Source of the DNA: Limnohabitans sp. 15K | GTDB taxonomy: Bacteria > Pseudomonadota > Gammaproteobacteria > Burkholderiales > Burkholderiaceae_C | DNA: 64,000 bases | Direction: 5' to 3' | Assembly: GCF_002778285.1 (NCBI RefSeq) | Contig: NZ_NESM01000001.1 | Span: forward strand, 824,529-888,528 | In this document: one piece after another, positions 28,139 to 37,435 of the stretch | How positions within the stretch are numbered: position 1 is the first letter of the stretch | Layout of the letters: each line of letters starts with the position of its first letter | Notes under the pieces: model-generated | What the model was told of the DNA's origin: nothing | The model's input: only the letters and a program-made list of their open reading frames with translations | The model's database searches: none | Position numbers and translations under genes: made by a program

Positions 28139-31045
28139 ATGACCGACAAAACCCAGAACCCCGACACCCACATCAACATGATGGACACCCCGTTCCCGAT
28201 GCGCGGCGACCTCCCAAAGCGCGAGCCGGGCTGGGTGAGCGAGTGGAACGACGGCGGCCTGTACAAAAAACTGCGTGCCGCCCGCCAGGGTGCCCCGCTG
28301 TTCGTACTGCACGACGGCCCACCCTATGCCAACGGCAAGCTGCACATCGGCCACGCACTGAACAAAGTGCTGAAAGACATGATCGTCAAGTCCAAGCAAC
28401 TCGCTGGCTTTGACGCGCAATACATCCCCGGCTGGGACTGCCACGGCCTGCCAATCGAAAACGCGATTGAAAAACTGCACGGCCGTAACCTGAGCCGTGA
28501 CGACATGCAGGCCAAGAGCCGCGCCTTTGCCACCGAGCAGATCAGCCAGCAGCGCGAAGACTTCAAGCGCCTGGGCGTGCTGGGCGACTGGGAGCGGCCT
28601 TACCGCACCATGGACTTTGCCAACGAAGCCGGTGAAATCCGCGCCTTCAAGCGCGTGATCGAGCGCGGCTTTGTCTACCGGGGCCTGAAACCCGTGTACT
28701 GGTGCTTTGACTGCGGCTCGTCGCTGGCCGAGTTCGAGATCGAATACGCCGACAAAAAGAGCGACACGTTGGACGTGGCTTTTGAAGCCGACAACAACGC
28801 CGCCCTGGCCGCCGCCTTTGGCCTGCCCAAGCTGCCTGGCGAGGGCAGCAAAAAAGCCTTTGCCGTCATCTGGACCACCACCGCCTGGACCATCCCAGCC
28901 AACCAAGCGCTCAACGCCCACCCTGAGCTGGAGTACGCCCTGGTGGACACACCCCGTGGCGTGCTGATGCTGGCCGCGAGCCTGGTCGAGAAATGCCTGG
29001 AACGCTACAAGCTCGAAGGTTCTGTGATTGCCACCGCTGTGGGCGAGAAGCTGCGCGGCCTGGTCTTCCGTCACCCGTTGCACGACACTGTGGCAGAAGG
29101 CGAAGGTGGTGAATATTCCTACCGCCGCAAATCGCCGCTGTACTTGGCCGAGTACGTGACCGCCACCGACGGCACCGGCATCGTGCACTCCTCGCCCGCC
29201 TACGGCGTGGACGACTTCAACTCCTGTGTAGCCAACGGCCTGAAATACGACGACATCCTGAACCCGGTGCAAGGCAACGGCGTGTATGCGCCAGAGCTGC
29301 CCTTTTTTGGCGGCCAGCACATTTGGAAAGCCTGTGCCCGCGTGATCGAGGTGCTGGGCCAAAGCGACCGCCTGATGGCCACGGTGGAAATCACCCACAG
29401 CTACCCGCACTGCTGGCGTCACAAGACGCCCGTCATCTACCGCGCTGCCGCCCAGTGGTTTGTGCGCATGGACGAGGGCGAAGGTGTGTTCACCTCCGAC
29501 AAAGCGCCCAAGACCCTGCGCCAGCTGGCACTGGACGCCATCGAGCACACGCAGTTCTACCCAGAAAACGGCAAGACCCGCCTGCGCGACATGATCGCCA
29601 ACCGACCCGACTGGTGCATCTCGCGCCAGCGCTCTTGGGGTGTGCCCGTGCCTTTCTTTTTGCACAAGGACAGCGGCGAGCTGCACCCGCGCACCATGGA
29701 GATCCTGGACCAAGCCGCTGACATCGTTGAAAAAGGTGGCATCGAAGCCTGGAGCCGCGTGACCGTGGAAGAAATTTTGGGCGCAGCCGACGCCCCCAGC
29801 TACACCAAGAGCACCGACATTCTGGAAGTCTGGTTCGACTCCGGCTCCACATTCCAGCATGTGCTGCGCGGCAGCCACAAAGACGCTTACAACTTTGGCG
29901 TCAACCACCGTGCGCCCTTCCACGCATCGCCCCACAACGAAGTCCCTGAAGCGGATCTTTACCTCGAAGGCCACGACCAACACCGCGGCTGGTTCCACAG
30001 CTCGCTGCTGCTGGGCTGCGCCCTGTATAACCGCGCGCCCTACAAAGGCCTGCTGACCCACGGCTTTGCCACCGATGGCCAAGGCCGCAAGATGAGCAAA
30101 AGCTTGGGCAACACCGTCGAGCCGCAAACCATCACCTCCAAAATGGGCGCAGAAATCGTGCGTCTGTGGGTGGCCAGCACCGATTACTCGGGCGACCTGA
30201 ACATCGACGACAAGATCCTCGCCCGCGTGGTGGACAGCTATCGCCGTGTTCGCAACACCTTGCGCTTCTTGTTGGCCAACGTGAGTGACTTCGACCCCGC
30301 GACCGACACTGTCCCAGACGACCAACTGCTGGAGATCGACCGCTTTGCCCTGGCCCGCGCCGCCGAACTGCAAGCCGACATCCGAGCCCACTTCGACCAA
30401 TACGAGTTCCACCCCGTGGTTTCCAAACTGCAAATTTATTGCTCGGAAGACCTCGGTGCGTTTTATTTGGATGTGCTGAAAGACCGCCTGTACACCACAG
30501 CGCCCAAGAGCCTGGCGCGCCGCAGTGCGCAAACGGCGCTGTACCGCATCACCCACGGAATGCTCCGCTGGATGGCGCCCTTCCTCTCGTTCACGGCGGA
30601 GGAAGCGTGGAGCACCTTCGGCACCTCCGAATCCATCTTCCTGGAAACCTTCAGCGACTTTGGCTCGGCCGATGCGGCCTTGCTCGCCAAGTGGTCCCGC
30701 ATCCGTGAGATTCGCGACTTGGCGAACAAGGACATTGAAAATCTACGTACCGCAGGCCAGGTGGGTGCATCCTTGCAAGCAGAGATCACACTGACCGCGC
30801 CCGCCGCAGACCACGCCTTGCTGGCCAGCTTGGGGGCAGACATCAAATTCGTCTTCATCACCTCCAAAGTGACTTTGCAAGCCGGTGACACTCTGGCGGT
30901 TCAAGTGACCGCGAGCCAAACCACCAAGTGCGAGCGCTGCTGGCACTATGCCGATGCTGTGGGCAGCGACGCCGCCCACCCCACCATCTGCGGTCGCTGC
31001 GTGAGCAACCTGCACGGCGCTGGCGAAACTCGCCAAGTGGCCTGA
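28139..31045 (+). CDS. ileS: Isoleucyl-tRNA synthetase
   Basis: 968 residues, class I synthetase. HIGH motif in [15 protein letters not shown] (near residue 69), CP1 editing region ([14 protein letters not shown] to [16 protein letters not shown]), [13 protein letters not shown] motif in [11 protein letters not shown], anticodon-binding domain, and a C-terminal zinc finger CERCWHYAD...CGRCVSNL. This is the bacterial IleS1 form with a C-terminal zinc site, not the mupirocin-resistant type. It lies between ribF and lspA. Confidence 0.97.
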   Translation: MTDKTQNPDTHINMMDTPFPMRGDLPKREPGWVSEWNDGGLYKKLRAARQGAPLFVLHDGPPYANGKLHIGHALNKVLKDMIVKSKQLAGFDAQYIPGWDCHGLPIENAIEKLHGRNLSRDDMQAKSRAFATEQISQQREDFKRLGVLGDWERPYRTMDFANEAGEIRAFKRVIERGFVYRGLKPVYWCFDCGSSLAEFEIEYADKKSDTLDVAFEADNNAALAAAFGLPKLPGEGSKKAFAVIWTTTAWTIPANQALNAHPELEYALVDTPRGVLMLAASLVEKCLERYKLEGSVIATAVGEKLRGLVFRHPLHDTVAEGEGGEYSYRRKSPLYLAEYVTATDGTGIVHSSPAYGVDDFNSCVANGLKYDDILNPVQGNGVYAPELPFFGGQHIWKACARVIEVLGQSDRLMATVEITHSYPHCWRHKTPVIYRAAAQWFVRMDEGEGVFTSDKAPKTLRQLALDAIEHTQFYPENGKTRLRDMIANRPDWCISRQRSWGVPVPFFLHKDSGELHPRTMEILDQAADIVEKGGIEAWSRVTVEEILGAADAPSYTKSTDILEVWFDSGSTFQHVLRGSHKDAYNFGVNHRAPFHASPHNEVPEADLYLEGHDQHRGWFHSSLLLGCALYNRAPYKGLLTHGFATDGQGRKMSKSLGNTVEPQTITSKMGAEIVRLWVASTDYSGDLNIDDKILARVVDSYRRVRNTLRFLLANVSDFDPATDTVPDDQLLEIDRFALARAAELQADIRAHFDQYEFHPVVSKLQIYCSEDLGAFYLDVLKDRLYTTAPKSLARRSAQTALYRITHGMLRWMAPFLSFTAEEAWSTFGTSESIFLETFSDFGSADAALLAKWSRIREIRDLANKDIENLRTAGQVGASLQAEITLTAPAADHALLASLGADIKFVFITSKVTLQAGDTLAVQVTASQTTKCERCWHYADAVGSDAAHPTICGRCVSNLHGAGETRQVA

Positions 31046-31073
31046 TCCACCCACACCAAGACAAGGCAGCCCA

Positions 31074-31589
31074 ATGGCCAGCAGCAAAAAGACGAGCAAA
31101 AGCTACGCCAGCAAAAGCCAAGGCATGGCGCTTTGGCTGGGCATTGCCCTTTTGGTGCTGCTGATCGACCAGTTCACCAAAGTCTTGGTGCTGGGGGCCT
31201 TCCAGCTGGGCGACAGCACGCCGATCACCTCGTTTTTCAACCTGGTGCGGGTGCACAACCACGGCGCGGCCTTTTCGTTTTTGGCTGGTGCGGGCGGTTG
31301 GCAGCGCTGGTTTTTCACCGGCATTGGCGTGTTCGCGGCCATCTTCATGGTCTGGATGTTGCGCTCGCACGCCGGTCAAAAACTCTTCAGCCTGGCCATC
31401 TCGCTCATCTTGGGTGGTGCGATTGGCAACGTGGTGGACCGCCTGCTGCACGGCTATGTGGTCGACTTTCTGGACTTTTACTGGGGTGCCTGGCACTTCC
31501 CAGCCTTCAACGTGGCCGATGCGGGCATCAGCGTGGGCGCGGCCTTGCTGATCCTGGACGAGATTTTGCGGGTCCGGCGCGGACGCTGA
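31074..31589 (+). CDS. lspA: Lipoprotein signal peptidase II
   Basis: 171 residues, four membrane segments. Catalytic aspartates are Asp122 in [15 protein letters not shown] and Asp149 in FNVADAGIS. It cleaves prolipoprotein signal peptides after diacylglyceryl transfer. The N-terminal 15 residues are lysine- and serine-rich. 28 bp after ileS. Confidence 0.95.
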   Translation: MASSKKTSKSYASKSQGMALWLGIALLVLLIDQFTKVLVLGAFQLGDSTPITSFFNLVRVHNHGAAFSFLAGAGGWQRWFFTGIGVFAAIFMVWMLRSHAGQKLFSLAISLILGGAIGNVVDRLLHGYVVDFLDFYWGAWHFPAFNVADAGISVGAALLILDEILRVRRGR

Positions 31590-31607
31590 GTCCTCCTCGC
31601 CGCCCAA

Positions 31608-31686
31608 ATGGGTCTCAGGCGGTGCGGATGACCTCATCAGTCGCTTCGCGCCAGCAAATCGGCCATCCGCACCGCCTGAGACCCAT
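31608..31686. repeat. Perfect 23-bp inverted repeat after lspA
   Basis: The arms 31608-31630 and 31664-31686 (beginning ATGGGTCTCAGGC and ending GCCTGAGACCCAT) are perfect complements around a 33-nt loop. There is no T tract, so it is not a typical terminator. Whether other copies exist elsewhere in the genome cannot be seen. Confidence 0.65.
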
Positions 31687-31749
31687 TGCGAGCCTTCAGG
31701 GCGAACTCAGTTAAGCTTATGAACTTGAACAAAAAACACGGAGTTCCCC

Positions 31750-32898
31750 ATGCCCGGCTTGTTGCCCCACATTGACCCCGATGGTCTGCTCGAATTTTCG
31801 GTGGTTTACACCGACCGCGCCCTGAACCACATGTCCAAGCGCTTTGGTGGCGTAATGACCGACATTTCGCGCATGCTCAAAAGCGTTTACTGTGCCCACT
31901 CAGTCGCGCTGGTGCCCGGCAGTGGCACCTTTGGCATGGAGTCCGTCGCACGCCAATTCGCCACCAACCAGCATGTCATGGTGATCCGCAACGGCTGGTT
32001 CAGCTACCGCTGGACACAAATTTTTGACATGGGCCAGATCCCCAAGAGCCACAGCGTGCTCAAGGCCCGCCGCATCGCCGCTGGCTCGCAAGCGGCCTGG
32101 GCGCCCGCCCCGATCGAAGAAGTCAAAGCTGCCATCGCCGCTGAAAAACCCGCTTTGGTGTTTGCACCACACGTCGAGACCTCGGCCGGCATGATCCTGC
32201 CCGACGACTACCTCAAGGCCGTGTCCGATGCCGTGCACGCGGTGGGCGGCCTGTTTGTGCTGGACTGCATCGCCTCGGGCGCCATGTGGGTGGACATGAA
32301 AGCCACGGGCGTGGATGTGCTGATCAGCGCCCCACAAAAAGGCTGGAGCAGCTCACCTTGCTGCGCCATGGTCATGCTGAGCGAGCGCGCTCGCCAAGCC
32401 ATTGACAGCACCACCAGCACCACGTTTGCGATGGACCTGAAAAAGTGGTTGCAAGTGATGGAAACCTACGAAAGTGGTGCCCACATGTACCACACCACCT
32501 TGCCCACCGACGCGCTGCAACGCCTGCAAGAAACCATGTTGGAAACCGAAGCCTACGGCTTTGCCAAAGTGCGCGAAGAGCAAATGGCGCTGGGCCGCCA
32601 AGTTCGCGATCTGCTGCTGACGCATGGCTTTCCCAGTGTGGCGGCCCCCGGCTTTGAAGCCCCCGGCGTGGTGGTCAGCTACACCACCGACCCGGAAATC
32701 CAAAGCAGCAAGAAATTCCTGGCGCTGGGCCTGCAAACCGCGGCTGGCGTTCCACTGCAGTGCGACGAACCCGCCGATTTCCGAACCTTCCGCATGGGTC
32801 TGTTTGGCTTGGACAAATGGCACCAAGTGCCGCGCACACTGCAGCAACTGAGCGATGCGCTGGAAACCCTCGCCCCCAAGGCCAAGCTGGCGGCCTGA
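31750..32898 (+). CDS. Class V aminotransferase (alanine-glyoxylate / serine-pyruvate type)
   Basis: 382 residues, fold-type I PLP enzyme. VPGSGTFGMESVARQ is the cofactor phosphate loop, FVLDCIASGAMWVDMKATGVDVLISAPQKGWSS holds the PLP-binding Asp and the Schiff-base lysine (near residue 197), and FRMGLFGLDKW is near the C-terminus. It likely transaminates glyoxylate or hydroxypyruvate with alanine or serine. Monocistronic, with a terminator downstream. Confidence 0.85.
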   Translation: MPGLLPHIDPDGLLEFSVVYTDRALNHMSKRFGGVMTDISRMLKSVYCAHSVALVPGSGTFGMESVARQFATNQHVMVIRNGWFSYRWTQIFDMGQIPKSHSVLKARRIAAGSQAAWAPAPIEEVKAAIAAEKPALVFAPHVETSAGMILPDDYLKAVSDAVHAVGGLFVLDCIASGAMWVDMKATGVDVLISAPQKGWSSSPCCAMVMLSERARQAIDSTTSTTFAMDLKKWLQVMETYESGAHMYHTTLPTDALQRLQETMLETEAYGFAKVREEQMALGRQVRDLLLTHGFPSVAAPGFEAPGVVVSYTTDPEIQSSKKFLALGLQTAAGVPLQCDEPADFRTFRMGLFGLDKWHQVPRTLQQLSDALETLAPKAKLAA

Positions 32899-32909
32899 TC
32901 ACCCCAAAA

Positions 32910-32937
32910 AAATGGGCGCTCGTTTGAGCGCCCATTT
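32910..32937. terminator. Rho-independent terminator after aminotransferase
   Basis: AAATGGGCGCTC-GTTT-GAGCGCCCATTT: perfect 12-bp stem with an A-rich 5' and T-rich 3' flank. Confidence 0.9.
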
Positions 32938-32943
32938 TCTTTT

Positions 32944-33016
32944 GTAGGAGCCCCGCCCCCGGGGCGATGGTCAGTGGGCTGCTAAGGCTTCATCGCGACG
33001 AGGGCGTCGCTCCCAC
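32944..33016. repeat. REP-like inverted pair (second locus)
   Basis: Units at 32944-32969 and 32991-33016 face each other, each GTRGGAGC plus hairpin plus CGATG. Inner stems are CCCCG/CGGGG and CGACG/CGTCG with CCCY loops. Same design as 7353-7426 with further compensating stem changes. Confidence 0.72.
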
Positions 33017-33053
33017 AAAACAGGGCGCTGCACCTACAACGCCCCGGCCCCGA

Positions 33054-34037
33054 TCACAAAGTGATGACGGTGCAGCCTGTGGTTTTGCGGGCCTCCAGGG
33101 CAATGTGCGCATCCTGCACGTTGGCCAGCGGGAAGGTCTGGTCGATGTGGATCTTGACCTTGCCGCTCGTCACGGCCTCGAACAAATCATCGGCCATCTC
33201 TTGTGTGCTCTCGCGCGTGGTGATGTGGCTGAACAAAGTCTGGCGCGTCACATACACCGAGCCCTTGGGGCCCAGGATGCCCGGAGCAAATGGAGCGACA
33301 GGGCCCGATGCATTGCCAAAGCTGGCCATCAGGCCAAACGGGGCCAGGCAGTCGAGCGACTTGTCCCAGGTGTCTTTGCCCACCGAGTCGTAAACCACTT
33401 TGACGCCCTTGCCGCCCGTGATCTCTTTGACCTTGGCCTGGAAGTCGTCGGTCGAATAGTTGATGCAAAACTCCGCACCGTTGGCCAGCGCCAGCGCGCA
33501 CTTGGCGTCGCTGCCCGCCGTGCCGATCAAGCGCAAGCCCAGCGCCTTGGCCCACTGGCAAGCGATCAGGCCCACACCACCTGCTGCGGCGTGGAAGAGC
33601 ACAAAGTCACCCGCTTTCAGGCCGCCTTGGGGCAGTGTGCGCTTGAGCAAATACTGCGCTGTCAGGCCCTTGAGCATCATGGCCGCGCCCGTCTCGAACG
33701 AGATCGCATCGGGCAGCTTGCACACGCACTTGGCGGGCATCACACGCACTTCACAGTAGCTGCCGGGCGGCTGGCTGGCGTAGGCTGCACGGTCACCCAC
33801 CTTGAGGTGCGTGACGCCCTCGCCCACGGCTTCGATCACGCCCGAGCCTTCCATGCCCATCTTGAGTGGCATGGGCAGCTGGTACAGACCGCTGCGCTGG
33901 TACACGTCGATGAAGTTCAGGCCAATGGCTTTGTGGCGAATGCGGATCTCGCCAGCGCCGGGCTCACCCACGGTCACGTCGACCAGTTTCATGACTTCGG
34001 GACCGCCGTGTTGGTCGATCTGGACTGCAAGGCTCAT
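33054..34037 (-). CDS. NADPH:quinone oxidoreductase (zeta-crystallin-like)
   Basis: 327 residues, medium-chain reductase without the catalytic-zinc cysteine set. GLNFIDVYQRSGLY, GSGVIEAVGEGV and the NADPH loop LFHAAAGGVGLIACQWAKALG identify the QOR family. The start at 34037 is behind AGGAGAGTTCCC. Divergent from the DMT permease at 34142. Family members reduce quinones and alpha,beta-unsaturated carbonyls. Confidence 0.9.
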   Translation of the reverse strand: MSLAVQIDQHGGPEVMKLVDVTVGEPGAGEIRIRHKAIGLNFIDVYQRSGLYQLPMPLKMGMEGSGVIEAVGEGVTHLKVGDRAAYASQPPGSYCEVRVMPAKCVCKLPDAISFETGAAMMLKGLTAQYLLKRTLPQGGLKAGDFVLFHAAAGGVGLIACQWAKALGLRLIGTAGSDAKCALALANGAEFCINYSTDDFQAKVKEITGGKGVKVVYDSVGKDTWDKSLDCLAPFGLMASFGNASGPVAPFAPGILGPKGSVYVTRQTLFSHITTRESTQEMADDLFEAVTSGKVKIHIDQTFPLANVQDAHIALEARKTTGCTVITL

Positions 34038-34141
34038 GGGAACTCTCCTGAAGGGATAAATACAAACGATGCGTGACTTTGCCACGATTCTGATGCCGTC
34101 GTCACGGGTGGGGACAGCTCCGCGACAGCGGGAAAACCCGA

Positions 34142-35059
34142 ATGCCGATACAGTGCCGCATGTCTCAAAAACTCTCCCCCCTCACCGCCTTGCTGCTGAC
34201 GGTGCCGCCGCTCATGTGGGCGGGCAATGCGGTCGTCGGCCGCTTGGTCACCGATTTGGTGCCCCCGGTCACGCTCAATTTTTTGCGCTGGTTTGTGGCC
34301 TTGTTCATTTTGCTGCCGCTGGCCTGGAAGGTGCTGCGCCCGAGCAGCGGCCTGTGGTCGCATTGGAAACGCTTTGCCCTGCTCAGTTTGCTGGGCGTGG
34401 GCTGCTACAACGCATTGCAATATCTGGCACTGCAAACCTCGACCCCGCTGAACGTGACGCTGGTGGCCGCCAGCGGGCCGTTTTGGATGCTCATCATCGG
34501 TGCCTTGTTTTTCAAAGCGCCGGTGCGGCGCATGCAAGTGCTGGGCGCGCTGCTGTCCATCAGCGGCGTGCTGGTGGTGCTCTCGCGCGGTCAATGGGCT
34601 GAACTGATGGCCGTGCGTCTGGTGGCGGGTGACATGTACGTCCTGCTGGCCACGGCATGCTGGTCTTTCTACAGCTGGCTGCTCACACGCCGTGACGAGC
34701 CCGAAGCCATCCGAAGCGACTGGGCAGCCTTTTTGTTGGGGCAAGTGGTGTTCGGTTTGGCCTGGTCGGGCCTGTTTGCCGGGCTGGAGTGGACCTTCGC
34801 CGACGCCCACATCGTGTGGGGCTGGCCGCTGATTGCCACGCTGGCCTTTGTGGCTGTGGGCCCAGCCGTGCTGGCCTACCGCTGCTGGGGGCTGGGCATC
34901 CAGCAAGCGGGCCCAGCAGTAGCAGGCTTTTTTGCCAACCTCACGCCGCTGTTTGCGGCGGTGTTGTCTGCAGCGTTTTTGGGTGAGCTGCCGCATCTTT
35001 ACCACGTTGCGGCGTTTGGGCTGATTGTGGGCGGAATTGTGGTGTCGGCCAGGCAGTAA
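34142..35059 (+). CDS. DMT superfamily (EamA) permease
   Basis: 305 residues with about ten hydrophobic segments in two EamA repeats (residues about 14-145 and 160-300). PPLMWAGNAVVGRLV and GPAVAGFFANLTPLFAAVLSAAFLGE are typical of the family. Probably a metabolite exporter; substrate unknown. ATG at 34142 is chosen, but an in-frame ATG at 34160 is equally possible. Confidence 0.85.
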   Translation: MPIQCRMSQKLSPLTALLLTVPPLMWAGNAVVGRLVTDLVPPVTLNFLRWFVALFILLPLAWKVLRPSSGLWSHWKRFALLSLLGVGCYNALQYLALQTSTPLNVTLVAASGPFWMLIIGALFFKAPVRRMQVLGALLSISGVLVVLSRGQWAELMAVRLVAGDMYVLLATACWSFYSWLLTRRDEPEAIRSDWAAFLLGQVVFGLAWSGLFAGLEWTFADAHIVWGWPLIATLAFVAVGPAVLAYRCWGLGIQQAGPAVAGFFANLTPLFAAVLSAAFLGELPHLYHVAAFGLIVGGIVVSARQ

Positions 35060-35385
35060 GCCACAAGGTCATAAAAGACTCTTTTGCAGCGGTAGCTGCC
35101 GGTCGTGTCCCGCAGTCACTTGTTAGCTTTCTGCCAGAAGCAGTCACTCAAATTCAGTCGTCAATATTAGGTCCGCTGACCGGTTTCAGGTGACCAGCTG
35201 ACACTTGCAAAGCTCTGGATCGCTTCAAGGTGATGACGGTCCGCTTTATATGGGTGCGACCGGGTACTAACGACCCATAGCCGCCCTACAACATTTAACA
35301 TTGAAAGTAGCTGATTTCTGAATAGGTATTAGGCAATGGCTCTGCGACAAGTATTTTGTGAGTAAAGGAAAGTATCTGACTTCAC
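35060..35385. other. Non-coding gap between convergent genes
   Basis: 326 bp between the DMT permease and hemP. No ORF with coding character was seen and no clear terminator. Base composition looks less GC-rich than the neighbours, and fragments such as CGACCCATAGCCG recall decayed intergenic repeats of this group. It could be the remains of an inserted element. Confidence 0.4.
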
Positions 35386-35589
35386 CTACTTGGTCAAAAT
35401 CAATTTCCCTTGCCGAGTAGTTTGCAATCGGTAAACCTCGGCTAAATGCCGGATGAGCAGTGACGAATGACCCGCCAGCAGATCACTGCTGTCCACGATG
35501 CGCGGGCCGCTTGGGGAACTGCTGCCCTGAATCGGCACGGACTGCACCAGCTTGTCCGTGTGGGCTTGGTCGTCATGGCTGTGGCTCAT
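35386..35589 (-). CDS. hemP: Hemin uptake protein HemP
   Basis: 67 residues ending with the HemP signature SSDLLAGHSSLLIRHLAEVYRL then TRQGKLILTK. Overlaps the exbD stop by 4 bp (ATGA), so it is the last gene of the iron-uptake operon. HemP homologues (HmuP in Bradyrhizobium and Burkholderia) are required for heme uptake and can activate the receptor gene. No heme receptor lies in this window. Confidence 0.87.
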   Translation of the reverse strand: MSHSHDDQAHTDKLVQSVPIQGSSSPSGPRIVDSSDLLAGHSSLLIRHLAEVYRLQTTRQGKLILTK

Positions 35590-35999
35590 GGTCGTTTGCC
35601 TTCGGTGACAAAACCAATCTTGAGCAGTCCGGCACGCTGGGCAGCGGTCATGGCTTCGGCCACGTATTCATACGGCACTTTTTTGTCACCCCGGATGTAC
35701 AGCTGAGGTTGGGGCTCTTTGCTGGCTTGTTGCCGCAGTGCAGCTTCCAGCGCGTCCGCCGCAATGGCTTGCTTGCCCAGGAAGAACTGGCCTTGTGCAT
35801 CCACCGCCAGTTGCAGATTTTCGGGGGGCGTTTTGTCGCGGCTGCTGCTGGCGCGCGGCAGCTCGACCTTGACGGCATGTTGCACCACCGGGATGGTGAT
35901 CATGAAAATGATCAGCAGGACCAACATGATGTCCACCAAGGGCGTCATGTTGATCTCGCTCATCACCTCATCTTGTTCTTCGCTGGCTTCAAACGACAT
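35586..35999 (-). CDS. exbD: ExbD, TonB-system proton channel subunit
   Basis: 137 residues. MSFEASEEQDEVMSEINMTPLVDIMLVLLIIFMITIP holds the single membrane segment with the essential aspartate (VDIMLVLLI). The rest is the periplasmic domain. Overlaps exbB by 11 bp and hemP by 4 bp. Confidence 0.93.
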   Translation of the reverse strand: MSFEASEEQDEVMSEINMTPLVDIMLVLLIIFMITIPVVQHAVKVELPRASSSRDKTPPENLQLAVDAQGQFFLGKQAIAADALEAALRQQASKEPQPQLYIRGDKKVPYEYVAEAMTAAQRAGLLKIGFVTEGKRP

Positions 36000-36687
36000 G
36001 TTGGACTCCGCTGTGGGTGACGCGGGTGCCGGTCACATAGTAGGCGTGCAGGTCGTGCGCAAAGCGGTTCATGCGGGCAATGATGAATTTGTTGCCGCGC
36101 ACCAAAGCGTTGTAGCCCAGCACGGCGGGAATCGCTACGGCCAGGCCCATCGCGGTCATGATGAGGGTCTCGCCGATCGGTCCTGCAATGGCGTCGATGC
36201 TGGCATTGCCGTTGGCACCAATGGACACCAGCGCGTGGTAGATGCCCCAGACCGTGCCGAACAAACCCACAAATGGCGCGGTAGACCCAATGGACGCCAG
36301 GATGGCCAGGCCGTTTTGCAGGCGGCTGGTGTTGTCGTCAATACAGTTGCGCAGACTGCGCGTGACCCAGTCGCTGATGTCCAGACGGTCGTGCAACTGT
36401 TTTTGTGCCGCCTGGTGGTGTTCGGTGGCCTCTTGCCCCACTTGGGCCAGGGTGTGGAACATGTTCTCCGGGCGTTGGCTGAGCACGGCCAAGCCTTCGG
36501 CCAGACTGGTGGTGTGCCAGAACTGTTCGCTGCCCAAGGCGCTTTGTTTGTGCTTCCAGACGTCCAGCGCCTTGAGCACGATGACGATCCAGCTGATGAC
36601 CGACATGCCCACCAAGGCGATGAGGAGCAAGCGGGTGACGGCGTCACCTTGGGTCCAGATGTGGGACAGACCGAAAGAAGTGGGCAT
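35989..36687 (-). CDS. exbB: ExbB, TonB-system proton channel subunit
   Basis: 232 residues, MotA/TolQ/ExbB family with three membrane segments. The conserved stretch is GLFGTVWGIYHALVSIG and LIMTAMGLAVAIPAVLGYNALVRGN. With ExbD it energises TonB by the proton gradient. The start at 36687 follows CAGGAGAA. Confidence 0.93.
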   Translation of the reverse strand: MPTSFGLSHIWTQGDAVTRLLLIALVGMSVISWIVIVLKALDVWKHKQSALGSEQFWHTTSLAEGLAVLSQRPENMFHTLAQVGQEATEHHQAAQKQLHDRLDISDWVTRSLRNCIDDNTSRLQNGLAILASIGSTAPFVGLFGTVWGIYHALVSIGANGNASIDAIAGPIGETLIMTAMGLAVAIPAVLGYNALVRGNKFIIARMNRFAHDLHAYYVTGTRVTHSGVQHVV

Positions 36688-36722
36688 GAAAAATTCTCCT
36701 GAAAAGTGAATGAGGAACCGGA

Positions 36723-37433
36723 TCAGTCCAACAAGAAACGGATCGGGACGTTGAACCACATGGCTTCGGCAACGCCAGCGCGTTTGCCGGGCACATAACG
36801 CCAGCGTTGAACGGTGGCGAGCGCCGCGTCGTCCAGGCGGCTGTAACCGCTGGAAGTCCGGATTTCCGCTTTCTCTGCGCGGCCTTCGGTGTTGATGAAC
36901 GCGCGCACAAGCACCGTGCCTTGCTCGCCCATGCGGCGGCTCATGCTCGGATAGGTGGGTGTGGGGTTGTTGAGGTAGTCCGCATCACTGGACGGCAAGA
37001 CCACGGCCGCAGTTGCGGTGGGTGGGGCGGGACGTGGGTTGCCTGTGGCAGTTGCAGTTGCAGCAGGTGCAGAAGCAGGCAAGGCGGGTGCAGTGGTGCT
37101 GTTTGTGGCTGGGGTCGTGACCGGAACCGCGACGGGCGTTGGAATCAACGCAGGAGTGACTTGCGGTGGTGTTGGCGTGCGCGCTTGGGGCGGCGCTTTG
37201 GGCAGCACGGACTGCGTCACCGGGTTGGGCGGTACGGGCATTTCCATGACCACGCTGGCCATGATGGTTTGTTCGGTGTCGCCTCCGGGGGCTACCGTGC
37301 CCAGCAGTCCGGTGCTGGCCAGCCAGATCACACTGCCATGGCCCAGCAAAACCGCAGCAGTCACACGCAAGGTTCGGTGCTTGTGATGGGGCAAAGGGCT
37401 TGGTAGCTTGGACGTCAAAGGCATGTCTGGCAT
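36723..37433 (-). CDS. tonB: TonB energy transducer
   Basis: 236 residues: short cytoplasmic N-terminus, membrane anchor (about residues 24-45, VTAAVLLGHGSVIWLASTGL), a proline/alanine/threonine-rich spacer across the periplasm (residues about 65-150), and the C-terminal TonB domain YPSMSRRMGEQGTVLVRAFI and LDDAALATVQRWRYVPGKRAG. No clear Shine-Dalgarno sequence precedes the ATG 2 bp after the previous stop, suggesting coupled translation. Confidence 0.92.
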   Translation of the reverse strand: MPDMPLTSKLPSPLPHHKHRTLRVTAAVLLGHGSVIWLASTGLLGTVAPGGDTEQTIMASVVMEMPVPPNPVTQSVLPKAPPQARTPTPPQVTPALIPTPVAVPVTTPATNSTTAPALPASAPAATATATGNPRPAPPTATAAVVLPSSDADYLNNPTPTYPSMSRRMGEQGTVLVRAFINTEGRAEKAEIRTSSGYSRLDDAALATVQRWRYVPGKRAGVAEAMWFNVPIRFLLD

Positions 37434-37435
37434 GT

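Noticed and set aside
27836..30556. 906-codon open frame on the minus strand opposite ileS
   Set aside because: It mirrors ileS and ribF over its whole length. In high-GC genomes the complementary frame of a strongly biased gene often stays open. The translation is low-complexity in character and matches no family.
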